Of a stretch of DNA of 64,000 nt, positions 1-11,189 are shown piece after piece. Each line of letters opens with the position of its first letter. Position 1 is the stretch's first letter. The position numbers were made by a program, and so were the translations under genes. The notes under the pieces were generated by a model that made no database searches, was not told where the DNA came from, and worked only from the letters and a program-made list of their open reading frames with translations. The stretch spans positions 3,486,395 to 3,550,394 of the forward strand of contig JADCRB010000069.1 of assembly GCA_021464245.1 (NCBI GenBank), given 5' to 3'. This DNA is from Carallia brachiata (taxonomy: Eukaryota; Streptophyta; Magnoliopsida; Malpighiales; Rhizophoraceae).

Positions 1-408
1 AGATTTTTGTGCTATAAAAATTGAGTAATATCTAATATATTGTAGTATCACTCCAACTAAGTGAGAGAAAAATCATGTTTTATATCAATAATTAATTTTT
101 ATTTTTACAGAATGTGTATAAGAGATAAATTTCTCTCGTCTCTTTTTTTTCTACATCATTTTAATTAATATTTTCTACACATTAAATAAACACATTTTAT
201 TATATTTTTAATTATAATTTAAAACAATACGTTATACTCATATAAATTTTGAATCAAGTTAAAAATTCTCTTTAGATTATTAAATCACATAAATCTTAAA
301 AGGTAGGGTTTTTTTTGGATAAATTAGTGAAGATTTTATTAGCAAATTTTGGTCAAATACAAAATCAACTTTGTATCTTTATCATAGACAAATCGTGAAC
401 ACTAGATA
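1..408. other. AT-rich spacer, duplicated flank, no gene seen
   Basis: No coding sequence is recognisable. The last ~110 bases match a second copy near 33,930-34,020, so the duplicated block shared with the 34-kb region begins about here. The rest is low-complexity A/T sequence. Confidence 0.6.
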
Positions 409-418
409 GATAAAGATA

Positions 419-918
419 GGGATATCAATATTTTTAATTCTAAATCTTTAAATATTTTTACATTTGAATTCTAAACTATTTTGACATTTCTTTTAAGTTC
501 TAAACCTTTTGATTTTCTACTAAATCAGTCCCTCTGTTTACCAAAAGTAATCAATCTATTAAAAAATGATTTTAACTTTACAAAAAATTATTTTAAAAAA
601 ATATTAAATATATGAATTGAATGTATTTTCTATCAAAAATATGAATATTACATATTTAATTTGTATATTTGTTGATTAAAAAAATATTTAATGTGCATAT
701 TTTGTGGTAAAAAAAATATTTAATTCATTTATTTAACATTTTTTAAATAATTTTTATTAAGTTAAACTTATTTATTAATCGATTGACCACTTTTTGTAAC
801 TTAAAGGACTGATATAGTATGAAATCAAAAAGATTTAAAACTCAAATGAAATATTAAAAAATTTATAATTTAAATGTAAAAAAATTTAAAAATTTAAAAT
901 TAAAAATATTGATATACC
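419..918. mobile_element. Mutator-type MITE with long inverted repeats
   Basis: A 500-bp non-coding insertion whose two ends are long imperfect inverted repeats, roughly 130 bp each. The left end begins GGGATATCAATATTTTTAAT and the reverse complement of the right end begins GGTATATCAATATTTTTAAT. It is flanked by the direct repeat GATAAAGATA (409-418 and 919-928). The paralogous locus near 34,010-34,030 has a single GATATAGATA and no insert, so it acts as an empty site. Long inverted repeats with a 9-10 bp target duplication fit Mutator-like MITEs. No transposase is encoded, so it would have moved in trans. Confidence 0.8.
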
Positions 919-927
919 GATAAAGAT

Positions 928-3495
928 AACTCCAAGATAACTAACCCAGATTTTAAAAACAAAACCAACTGCCCCAAAAAATCTCCTCCAATCGCGGCTT
1001 AGCCTCGCCACGTCTCTCAACTCCCCTGACAAATAGATCGAATCTATATGATGCATTGAAGCCATTGAAATCAGAAGTTAAATCGTCTACCAATTGGGAA
1101 TGTATTACATCAGAGCTTCTTCTTTTGATTTTCAATAATTTTCTCTCCTTTTTTTTCTCTCTCCATATTTTCCAATATGGATACTCGCTCATATCTTCTT
1201 TTGATTTTCGATACCCCACGCTTTTGTTCTGGTGGCGAACATTTCGCTTGATGATTTGCTGTTTTTTGCATTGCTTTTTTCTTGATAATGTTCTTGGACG
1301 TTGCTTTGCTATCTTCTTGGTCATCCCTGAAATTTTCAATCGCTTTAGTTTTTTTTTTTTAAAGTTTACTCTTCATTGGCAATGCTGGGTTTTCTCTGTC
1401 AACTGTTAATTGTGAACTTCTGCTGCTGTATTGGGGTGTTTAGATTATCTAGATTTATGTCTTTTCTGTTTTTAAGAGTATTTACATGGATTGCAAAGGA
1501 CTAGATCCTTCTAATGTCCTCTGAAAGTAAAACCGGAAGTTTGCAATTTGCATGTCTTGTTAGTCTCTTGATGATGTTGGAGCATTGAGTGGAAAAATTT
1601 GGAAGCATTAGCATGTGAAGGAACTCTGCAATGCTTTGTAATGAACTTGAGAAATGAAAGGAAATGGATTCATGCCAGATAGTCTTTTTGCATATTTGAA
1701 TCGGTGAAAACAAAATGAGGGATAAAAGTGACAAAGTTAACGAAAATTGGGAAAGAATTCACCAATTCCTATATATACGGTTTGTCGTTGATAATTGTCC
1801 TGGTACTAAGACATTACAGTATATGCTGTTAACTTAGGCCTGCTCATATATTTCTATAAATTCTCACTACATCTCCAGAAGTGAACGTGGTTTGGCACAC
1901 TTATGCTAGCACAATTGGTTGGTCAGATCACATCTTTTTAGTTATCATGCCCTCTATGTCCTATATCTTTTCCCTTAATTGTGAGCGGGTAATATATGAC
2001 AGGTTCGTCACAAACCCAGAAGACTGACGATGACAAACCCAGAAGACTGACGATGACAAAGATGAATTCAATGCACGGCTTGAGGTATAGTGTTTTTTTT
2101 TTTTTTCCCCCTTTCGAATTCTTTGTTAGATGCAGGTCCCGAAAGAAATGGACGGCAGGAAGAGGGTATCGGAATTGTCATGGCTAATGGAATATAAGGA
2201 GAAAAAAAAACTTTTATGAAGGGGCTTTTGAAAACCGTATATCTCTGTGCTACTCAATTTTGCCCAGTTGTTGAAGATTCTGTGAGACTTTGAGAGAAAA
2301 AAAAGAATTGCACCTCTATCATTATAAGAGTGTTTTCTTTTTCCTATATTCCATTAGCCATGACAATTCTAGAGAAGAGAATATTCTTTCTTCCCATGCT
2401 GTCCATTTTATTCTTGTGAATTACGTTTCTTTTCCTCGTATTCTTAGAAATTTCTGACAATTTTTTCCCATCTACTCATCAAATTGGCCGGCAATTGAGA
2501 CGGTTGGTTAGCAAGATAACTTTTTTTTTAACTCTACCTAGTAAAAATTGTCTCCAAGATCAAAAATTTTTTTTCCTCTACCTTCCCATTGCAACCACAT
2601 GATAATTCGCTGCCGCTGGCTCCTATGACCGGATCCTTCCTCAACTCCGAGGAGTGAAAAATAATCTCCTATTTCATTCCTGTTGGATTTTTCCTGTGTC
2701 TAGCTTGTAAATCAATCAGAGGGTTGTTACCCATGAGCGGGTTGTTACCCATAAGCCGTCTGGTTTATATAACCTAAGTTTCATATATGAAAAGTGTTAT
2801 AAAAATAATATTCATTACTATAAATGTCATTATTGTCATTATTCTAAAACGTTTGTTCGAAGTGTGGGACTAAGAACCACCAAATGCTGACGTTCAGTCT
2901 GTAGGAAAAGAAAAAAATGAAATGACATTGTTCCTGTAAGAATATATATATATATTTTTTCCTTTTGCGGTGTCTGCAGAGTGGTATGTGGTGTTGTATA
3001 TGTATGTTGGGACTTCTGCAAGGTTTTATATGGTGTTGTATGTGCTATGTTGGGACTTTTTTTTTGTTTTTTTGTTTTTTTTTCCATAAACCGGTTAGGA
3101 ATCTTATCATTAGCTGGAAAAGTTACTCATTAATTGATTTAGACTCGTTAATCTTATTATTATTATTTTTTAAGAAATAATATTTATCTCGGCTAAAAAA
3201 GTTTGAACTGGAAAATACGCTAATCAGTTTACTCGAAACCAAAGGTTTCACACACAATCATGCTAAATCTTTGCTATCCAATTACGAGAATAGTATAATT
3301 GACCTATCTATGCAGGAAAGAAAAAAAAAAAAAAAAGGAGTAAATTTGCCCGCAAAACTTGTTCCTATCTATTTTGGGTTTAATATAGTTGTTCGCTTTT
3401 CTATAAGTCAGACACTATCGTTAATTTGACTCTCTTAGAAGGCATTCAAATTGGATGGGTAGGTTTTTTTTTTTTTTTGGGCGAAGCATCATTGT
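928..3495. repeat. Segmental duplication block, paralogue of about 34,020-35,610
   Basis: Nearly the whole stretch can be followed in the same order and orientation at 34.0-35.6 kb. Shared landmarks are the CTCGCCACGTCTCT motif, a TTTTGATTTTCAATAAT segment, and a GCGAAGCATCATTG segment where the match ends. Copies differ by many small indels. Short open frames here are neither conserved between copies nor bounded by convincing splice sites, so I see no gene. Confidence 0.65.
2964..3062 (+). repeat. Short tandem-like GT/TG-rich repeat
   Basis: The phrase TGGTGTTGTATATGTATGTTGGGACTT recurs, with variation, two to three times within about 100 bp. The paralogue near 35,150-35,180 keeps about one unit, so the array has expanded or contracted between copies. 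No coding role is suggested. Confidence 0.45.
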
Positions 3496-5236
3496 CAGCT
3501 GGTAACCCATAAAGCCTAAAAAACACAAAAGAAGAGATCATTAATGTTAAAATTAAATAATTTTAAGAATTAACACGAAATATGTCAATAAACCTTTGTT
3601 TATCTTTTAGGGCGGCTTCAGAGTCGAAACATATTTTCCTATACAGAAGGCGTCAGTTTTGATAAGCAAGTACAATTGACGTCTAGCCGATCTTGGCAAA
3701 AGAAAGTGCAAGGAACTGCGTAAAAAGAGAAAACAAACAACAAAAAAAAAAAAAAAAGAGAAAGCCAAGATATACCCTCTTAGGTCTCAACAAATTGGGT
3801 GTGGACAGAAACTCAAAAGGGTATAATCGATCCTTACCAAAGCAGGACGAGCAAGATTAACCCCAATTTAAGGAACAGACATTGAATTAATTCAAGATTC
3901 GAGTTCTTTATCTCCAATCAAAAATAAAGAAGAAAATTTAGAAGAAGAGGATTAAATTGTTTTTGATCCTTACCTGAATGGCTCCGTCTGTATAGAATTA
4001 GAAATCTATATCGCCGGATTAAATAAGAGTGCCCCGAGAGAGATTTTTCAGGGCGGCTTGAACAAAGCGTGAAAGCGATGGGGGCATTTGGGGAATTGGG
4101 GTTTGGGGGGAAGTTGTTTTTATAGTGTTCTTGACTTCTTGTACTAAGCAGGCAATGTAGGACTAGCCGTTGTAGGCTTTGTAGTCCGGTACTCCTACAG
4201 TCCTACTCAAGGATGGAGAAGCAAATTTACTTGAATATCCCCACGAATTTTGTTGGATTGTTCGCACTCGTGTAACAAATTATTTTTTGAAAAATTTAAA
4301 TAAATAGATAACTCCTCGTTGAAGGAGGAGAGGGAACACATGATAATCTAAAATCAAATTGTTCCTAGTTGCCCTTGTCAATGGTATTTGTGTTATTTTT
4401 TTTTTCTATTAAAAAGTTTATAGAAGCATATGTTTTGAAAATAACTCTCATGTTCCTATAAATTTTACACTCTTAAAATCCAAAATCTCCAAATGAAAAT
4501 CTGAACTCCAAAGAGTCTAAAAATTGTAATTTTTCGTTTTCATTTTTATCGATAATGGAAACCAGACTCGTTGGATTTTTTCCTTTTGATGTAAAGTATT
4601 TTTTTTTCAAGGCTTGGGAATAGAATTGGGCCAGTTGCCCAAACTTAAACAGTTCAATAAACCTAGCCCAGTATTAATTCAATATGAGCTTCGCCAATGC
4701 CAATACAGAGGGATAGTCTCATTCAGACAGGTATTGTCTTTACTCAACTGATTGAGGGGTTGTCTCTCAATCAGTGGATGGAGGTTCAAATCTCATTAAA
4801 TCTTATTTTTCTCTCTCTAAATGTCCAATAGGACTCTTTATAGATAAAAAAAAAAAATAGAGAGAGGGATGACAATGCACTAATTTATTTGGGGGCTCGT
4901 GCGTCAAGTGAAAATCAAAGACCACCGAGACAGAGTTTTGACTTGGGGGTATGATACAAAATTTTAATTTTAAATCTCATTCATACAAAAATCTTGCCGC
5001 CCTGACTTTATTAGATAAAGGAAAAAAAAAATCAGAAATGATCTGGTCATTTTTCAGTGCGTTCTGGCACAATTATGCATGACGGCAGTATTATTGGGAG
5101 AAAATGTTGGTGGGTTGTACCTCCATTTGGCCGAATACAAGAAGAGAGGGGAAACTATGTTAGTATTTATTTATTTATTTATTATAATATAATATGACAT
5201 AGAGACGAGAGTGCTTGAGAATCTAACCCAGGCCGC
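3496..5236 (-). repeat. Copy 1 of a 5'-exon/promoter-like module of an unidentified minus-strand gene
   Basis: It matches blocks at about 41,400-42,300, 43,815-45,400 and 46,915-47,600. Read on the minus strand, each has a short GC-richer stretch (here about 4,130-3,970) that ends in CAG followed by GTAAGG, like a 5' UTR exon and donor. A second exon-like stretch follows (about 3,920-3,840), then intron-like sequence. No long open frame starts in these exons. I infer a duplicated promoter plus 5' UTR exons of one gene. The product is not recognised. Confidence 0.5.
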
Positions 5237-5244
5237 TTAGATTG

Positions 5245-6374
5245 CATAGTTATGAAAACTGATCCGGATGTTGACTCGGAGAAAAGACTGAATTAATGGG
5301 TCATTGGTTCAACAAGTGGGTTATTAGTTGACTCAGTCGGGTCAATGTCTATAATAATATTTATTATTATATAATAAGAAACCATATTATTAATTATATC
5401 TTAATAAGAGTATATCAAATCGAGATATAAGTTTTTCGTACAATGTAACATAATAATTGTACTTCTAAAAATTAAAAATAGTTTATACCAAATAAAATTT
5501 TAATAAAAATTCTTAAAGAACTATTTTTTAGGTGTCAGTTGCAACATGTTATTTAATATATGAACAATGATAAATTGTTGTCAGGGACGAAACTAAAAAA
5601 ATTTTAGGGGAACAAATTTTATATTTATATTTATAACAATAATAAAAATTTATGCGATGAAAAATAAAAAATATTATTAATTATTTAACATAATAAATAT
5701 TATAATTATATCTTGTAAAACTTAATAGTTTAAAACTATTTTTTTATTTTTTGTATGTAATTAAATGTATTTTTTTTATAAATGATAATTCAATCATTTA
5801 ATAATTTATATCTCATGTGATTAACCTATAGAATTTTTGTGAGTATAGAAAAAATAATTCTTTTGCATACTATATAAAAATGTATAAGAATAAGAAAATT
5901 TTATTCAAATACTTTTAAAAATAAATGAAATTAAATTAAAAATAATTAAGTGTACGAGTCACACTCTTTAAAAAGTTAAATTGCAAAATTTTAGAACTCA
6001 AAAAGAGAAAAAAAAGAAAAAAGAAAACGAAAAGAAGCATTTGGCTTAAAAAAAGAAAAAACTTGAAACTTAAAAAGAGAAAAAAAGAAATGTAAAAAAG
6101 TTTTACCAAAAAAAAAAAGTATTTAAAAAAAAAAAACATAAAAGCGCCTAGGGAGCATCGAACTTGAGGCTAGGGGAAGGAAGGCCCATAGTCCAACCAA
6201 CTGGGCTAACGTGCATGGTATAGTTTTGTTTGATTAAAAGCTATTAATATTTAATAAAAACAATGGCAAGTGTCCATGACCTAGTTACTATTTACTCTAC
6301 CCAGCCCGACCTACTGCCTGAGTCACCGGGTCACTGGTCCGATCGGTCGGGTTAGGCCGAGTTTAATAACTATG
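5245..6374. mobile_element. hAT-like non-autonomous element
   Basis: A 1,130-bp insertion bounded by CATAGTTAT at the left and ATAACTATG at the right (inverted termini). It is flanked by TTAGATTG (5237-5244) and TTAGATCG (6375-6382), an 8-bp target duplication with one mismatch. Two paralogous loci (about 45,420-45,430 and 49,021-49,035) carry the uninterrupted host sequence GCTTGATCGTTGG or a close variant, so they serve as empty sites. There is no transposase. The interior is A/T-rich and contains a tRNA-like stretch. Confidence 0.75.
6143..6214 (-). other. Degenerate tRNA-like sequence inside the hAT-like element
   Basis: On the minus strand the stretch reads with a good RNA polymerase III A-box (TAGCCCAGTTGG) and a plausible B-box (AAGTTCGATGC) at tRNA-like spacing, about 72 bp overall. 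The acceptor stem is not clearly paired, so I do not call a functional tRNA. It may be a pseudo-tRNA or the head of a tRNA-derived SINE captured by the element. Confidence 0.4.
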
Positions 6375-6382
6375 TTAGATCG

Positions 6383-7148
6383 TTGGTCCTTCATGGCCGC
6401 TATTCATCCATGATCTTATATCCTACTGACCTCGTCCAGCGGGCGTACGGCGCACAAATGTCACGGTCTCCGCTGCAAGCATAAAGCTAATTAGCAGCCG
6501 ATATTTATTGGACCAATTTCAGAACTCTGCTGGAGAAAAAACGCATCTGGAAAGAGGGAATATGAAATTGAGAGACTACCCATTTGAGATGGGAAAGAAG
6601 CCTACAGAAGGATTTTGAAATTCAATTGATTGAATCGAAATTGAGTGGTATTTATCAGGAACTGTTTTATTATAAAATTACTTAAAAACTTAAATTTTAT
6701 GAAATTTGCTACATGAGGTATTTTGTATGTCTAGAACCAAGGAGAAGCAGAGTGAGATTCTCTCTTTTAAATGTGGTCTCCATCTTTTGAGAATCTTTTA
6801 TAATGACTTATTTTTATTTTTATTTTTCTCAATCTTCCTACCAAGAACCTTGAATTGAATTAAATGCATCAAGATACAAGCCTATAACAAGACAAACACG
6901 TTAACAATTGCCCGTTACACTTTATGCAAAATAAAACAATGTTTTATTTTATTTTATTTTGCATCAAGAATAGTCAATTAGTTAGTGGCAAAAAAAGGTC
7001 TTTTTTTTGAGTTTGCAAAAAAAAAAAAAATGTTACCATAGATGGTAATTTTACCATTTCCAAGGTTAAGGAGGGTAGCTTTGTTGGTTAATTTGTCACT
7101 ATAAATGAAAATTACTCCTATAGAGGATACAATCTTGTTCTTTTCCTT
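6383..7148 (-). repeat. RLK 3'-flank module, copy 1
   Basis: This is downstream (3') of RLK A. The first ~400 bp recur at 19,256-19,680, 45,430-45,820 and 49,030-49,336 plus 52,128-52,205. In each case they lie just 3' of an RLK copy, so the module is the inherited 3' UTR/flank of the array unit. The remainder is A/T-rich with T- and A-runs and no gene. Confidence 0.65.
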
Positions 7149-7210
7149 TTACTCTAGCGATAGAAAATTACAACCATCCCATACTTCATTTCCTGAGATA
7201 TGCTTTCTTC

Positions 7211-9924
7211 CTACTTTTGGTCCACCGTATATATTTCTTGATTCACCAAATGCCGCAGTGATATTGCATGCAAAGAAACGGGCAACCGCGGCCTGCGAAA
7301 AAGAAGTTGCTGGCAGACATTTTGCATTGTTGGCCTCGATTTTGGGTTGGAATGGAGGCAAGCAAAAGCCAAAGTGACTACAAGAACTACGTTCTGATCA
7401 ACTAGACGATTGCAGGGCGGTGAAAGACGTGGATCCAGTACATCTTTTAACATTATTTCTTGATCTTCTGGTTGTGCCAACAATGAAAGCAATTCTCCGG
7501 GATGCCTTCCCATTATAGTTTCTAGTGCCACGACCCCAAAGCTGTAAACGTCGCATTTTTCATTCACAGCCATGGTGTAAGCAAGCTCTGAATTTAGAGA
7601 AATTAAACAAACGAGAGGCCTATTAGTATTAGTACAAACCATATTGCTCAGCTTTTTAGATAAACAGTCCGACAATTGATAACATAGAATAGCCTTATAT
7701 TATATATAGGATTTGATATTGTCAATTTCAAACCTTGAAAAAATTGAATGCATCAGAAGTCTAGTTAATTAGTATGAGAAGAAGAAAAGCTAACCTGGAG
7801 CAATATAACCATAAGTGCCTGCAAGCACGGTTTGATTGGATGAATCCGGATAAAGAAATCTAGCAGTGCCAAAGTCGGATACAAAAGCCTCCAACTCTGA
7901 GTCTAAGAGAATGTTACTGCTTGAAATGTCCCTGTGAAGAATTGGCGGCTTACAGTCATGATGCAAATAAGATAAAGCAGAAGCCAAGCCTTTGATGATG
8001 CTGACCCTTTTGGTCCAGTCCAATTCCACTGCTAGAACATCATTTCTTAGAGCATAAAGCAAACTTCCGCTTTCCATGTACTGATAAATAAGAAACATTG
8101 AACGTTTGTGCAAGCAAAATCCATAAAGTCTCACGATGTTCTTGTGGCGTACTTCTGTCAACATTTTAGCTTCGTTTCTGAAACACTTGTCAAAAATAGG
8201 CTCCTCTGCTTCTAATCGGTGGAGTTTCTTCAAGGCAACTACTTTGCCAGTTCGAAGTTGTGCCTTATAAACACTGCCATAACCACCAGTCCCAATGCAA
8301 TACTTGATGTCAAAGTCCTCGGTTGCTTTAATAATATCTTCAAATGCAATGTTGCCATCATAGTTCCATACGGAGAATAAGTCTCCATTCTTCAATGCTT
8401 CGGCCTCTTGTTGGGACTTCCTTTTCTGGCCAAGTCGCCAGAAGAGGTATATGCTTCCAACAATCATCGAGGGAGCAAAGAACAAGAAAATAGGAAAGTA
8501 TTTGGAGGCAATGATTGATGGGCTTTGACAACTAAAATCTAATTCCTGAATGAACAAATCCTTGTTGCCAAGAAAGTTAGAATATGGTACGGACCTTAAG
8601 TTACACGGAATGTGACCTACCAGAAAATTATATTTAAAATGAACTTCATTCAATGTCAAAAAAAAAAAAAAAAATGAACTTCATTGAAGGAAGCAGAAGT
8701 ATCGGGAATGGTGCCAGTTAGATTATTGTAGCTGAGGTAGAGGTATTTTAATGTTCTCTCCCCCAAAGTCATAACTTCAGAAGGAATGGATCAACTCAAT
8801 TTGTTTCGGGAGAGGTCTAAGTGCACTAGATTGAGGAGCATACCTAAATCAGTGGGGATGTTGCCAGAAATTCTATTATCAGAAAGGTCAAGATAAGTCA
8901 GAGCGGTCGAATGACCTAAAGACGGCGGAATTGTACCTATGAGGTTATTACGTCCGGTGTCTAAGATAACAAGATTTTGGAGATTTCCTAGCGTACGAGG
9001 GATGGTGCCGTTGAGAAAATTAGAATGTAGGTCCAACTCCACAAGACTTGTCATGTTTCCGATTTCAGAAGGAATGGAACCACTGAATTCATTGGACCGC
9101 ATATGCAGACGAGTAAGATTGGTAAGAAGAGCAAGAGCCGGCGGAATTTTACTTATGAGATTGTTATAGCTGAAGTCTAGAAAAACAAGGTTTTTGAGAT
9201 TTCCTAGTGTATAAGGGATGGTGCCATTGTGAGAATTAAAACTCAGGTCCAATTCCACAAGACTTGCCAAGTTTCCGATTTTAGGAGGAATGGCACCACT
9301 TAATTCATTGGACCGCATAACTAGATGAGTAAGATTGGTAAGAAGAGCAAGATACGGTGGAATTGTTCCGTTGAGATAGTTCCCAGAAACATCAAGCAGC
9401 TGCAAATGAGAGAGGTTTGCAAGAGAAAGTGGAAGCTCACCTGTCAAATGGTTTGAGGAAAGGTCAAGGACCTCGAGTTTTGTAAGAGCTCCAATTTGAT
9501 GCGGGATTTCTCCAGATATTCCATGGCGGTTTACATCAAGAAGAACTAGGTTTGGAAAGCAGGAAAAATTCATTCTCTGAAACTTAGATCCCACAGATGA
9601 GTTGATCTGTTCGGGAGTCGGATTTATCTGCGTGATGCTTCCAACATCGTTGCAAGTTATACCTGGCCACGTGCAATGGCTTCTCATGTCGTTAACATTG
9701 TAACAAGAGCTATTAATGTTGCCCTCAACCCGAAGGAATTGTTCAACCCAAAGGCTCCACCACCCACTATCGAGCACAGCCTGTGCTTCTTGTCTTAGCA
9801 ACGGTGATCCAAATGCGGTAGCTGACAAAATTGGCACGCCCAGATTAGGATTAATAATCACACAAGTACAAATGAAGGTAATCCAAGCTACAATCTTGAT
9901 GGGAGTGGTGATAGAGAATTCCAT
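7211..9924 (-). pseudogene. RLK copy A: MIK2-like LRR receptor kinase, broken
   Basis: Two exons: 9924-7795 and 7587-7211, with a GT-AG intron of 207 bp (donor CAG|GTTAGC). The ATG at 9924 starts a signal-peptide-like hydrophobic stretch, followed by an LRRNT segment with HCTWPGITCNDVG and about 11 LRRs. A TGA at 8793-8791 stops translation inside an LRR after 377 codons. A 35-bp insertion at about 8651-8685 then shifts the frame. Beyond it are a transmembrane helix and a full kinase: glycine loop [10 protein letters not shown], catalytic lysine in [16 protein letters not shown]. Exon 2 supplies the C-lobe with [12 protein letters not shown] and ends IYTVDQK. The family is known for plasma-membrane recognition of small peptides; this copy can at best yield a secreted LRR fragment. 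Confidence 0.85.
8636..8685 (+). mobile_element. Miniature poly-A retroposon footprint in RLK A
   Basis: The 15-bp direct repeat AAAATGAACTTCATT (8636-8650 and 8671-8685) brackets CAATGTC followed by a run of A. The full A-run is 8658-8674. A short insert with an A-tail and a long target duplication is the hallmark of LINE-type target-primed reverse transcription. The 35 added bases shift the RLK frame. Confidence 0.6.
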
Positions 9925-10490
9925 GATGGGTTCTGCAGTTACAAGCCTATTATCAGGTTAAGTTTGGATCATAGCAAGTTGATTGTTCTCCTGCCTCACC
10001 AAATACAGGCACTAGTAGTTTCAGACAGTTGGTCTTCCGGTCAATGAGTCAACCGACTGACCTTGCCTGTGACATTTTGCAAATTCCAGTCTTACATTAA
10101 ACCTATATTGTTGATTTGTTGTGCACGTTGATGAAAGTGGACTTGACGAGTTGCTTTCCAATGGTTGTTTTTCCAATTCTGCTTGGACAGCAATACTGTA
10201 CTTAATTTCCTGGATTCTTCCGGGTTCATGGCCAGCAGTGTACGTATATACAAAATACAAGTGGAAAAGATGGAAACCGCGTTTAGACTAGTAGTGGGAT
10301 ATATAATCGGAGACTTGTAACTTTCTGGCCTTGACCCAAGCACAGGTAGTAAACGTTTGTGGGTCTTGATCTGGAATCCAAGTCTTGGCAACGTTGTTGC
10401 AAAAGGACATGTGAAAGTTCCATGACCAAGCCCCACGCCAGGGTTATTGAACGTGCAATAGCTATTTAGAGGAACTTTCATGGTCTAAAT
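9925..10490 (-). promoter_or_regulatory. RLK upstream module (putative promoter), copy 1
   Basis: The sequence 5' of the RLK A start codon is shared in order with the sequence 5' of the RLK N-terminal fragment (25,263-26,400), RLK C (31,776-32,300) and RLK E (55,128-56,400). Landmarks are CTGCTTGGACAGCAAT and GGAAACCGCGTTTAGACTAG. Its constant position makes it the inherited promoter region. I could not assign a convincing TATA box or transcription start. Confidence 0.5.
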
Positions 10491-11186
10491 AATGAATGCT
10501 CTTGCAAGAGTTTCTTCGTGTAAAGATCGGCATCATTTCCTAGGATGTTTGATGGAAACCAAAAGACGAGGACAGACATTTCGCATACTGTTACCGCTGC
10601 CAGCTCCGTCGAAGCAAATGAAGAAAAGGAGTAAATTTGCCCACAAAACTTGGAGCTTTCTAATTGGTGTTCGATATAATTGTTTACTTTTTTATAAGTC
10701 TGTTATTAATTTGACTCTTAAAAGGGATTCAAATTGGATTGGGATGATTTTTCTTTGTTTTTTTTTTTTTTTGAAGCGAAGCATCATAGTTCTTTTAGTG
10801 AAGTGCAAGCCACAAACAAGGGTGCCGATAGAGCAAGAAGAATCAGAAGATTGGGATGGATCTTTCCAGTTAATGAAATTTTGAAATATAAAAGGACTGG
10901 CTGGATTAATAGTGACTAATTAATGAGAGCAAAATTACTTTTTACAAGCCACTCTGCTCATCAAATTTACTTTTTACAAGCCCAATAGATATTTCTGAAA
11001 CTCATGGCCGGGGACAAAGCATATTATTTGCCTTTGTATCAGATGATAGAGTTTGCTATCAACAGAGAACATAGCATAAACCCGGACAATCATTTGCGAT
11101 CGATATCCGCGGCCCAATTTTCATTACACTACTACCCCACAAATCAAACAAACAGATATCTAACCATTTAATAAAAGTATAAGTGA
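10491..11186. repeat. Duplicated spacer between RLK promoter and STE20-like exons
   Basis: The same order is repeated at about 35,460-36,120 and 56,370-56,960, with a further partial copy at 61,780-62,080. Shared phrases include GAAGAATCAGAAGA and CCCAATAGATATTTCTGAAA. There is no convincing coding sequence. Small open frames in it are not preserved between copies. Confidence 0.55.
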
Positions 11187-11189
11187 GAA

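Noticed and set aside
953..1409. Overlapping open frames of 117-128 codons on both strands
   Set aside because: Composed of lysine/arginine- or phenylalanine-rich low-complexity sequence. The paralogue at 34.0-34.4 kb does not keep either frame.
5936..6139. Phe-rich 67-codon minus-strand frame
   Set aside because: Translation of an A-rich tract within the hAT-like element; no family features.
6143..6214. Functional tRNA gene on the minus strand
   Set aside because: A- and B-box-like motifs are present, but a convincing acceptor stem and standard arms are not.
8939..9169. Plus-strand frame opposite RLK A
   Set aside because: Shadow of the leucine-rich repeats on the other strand.
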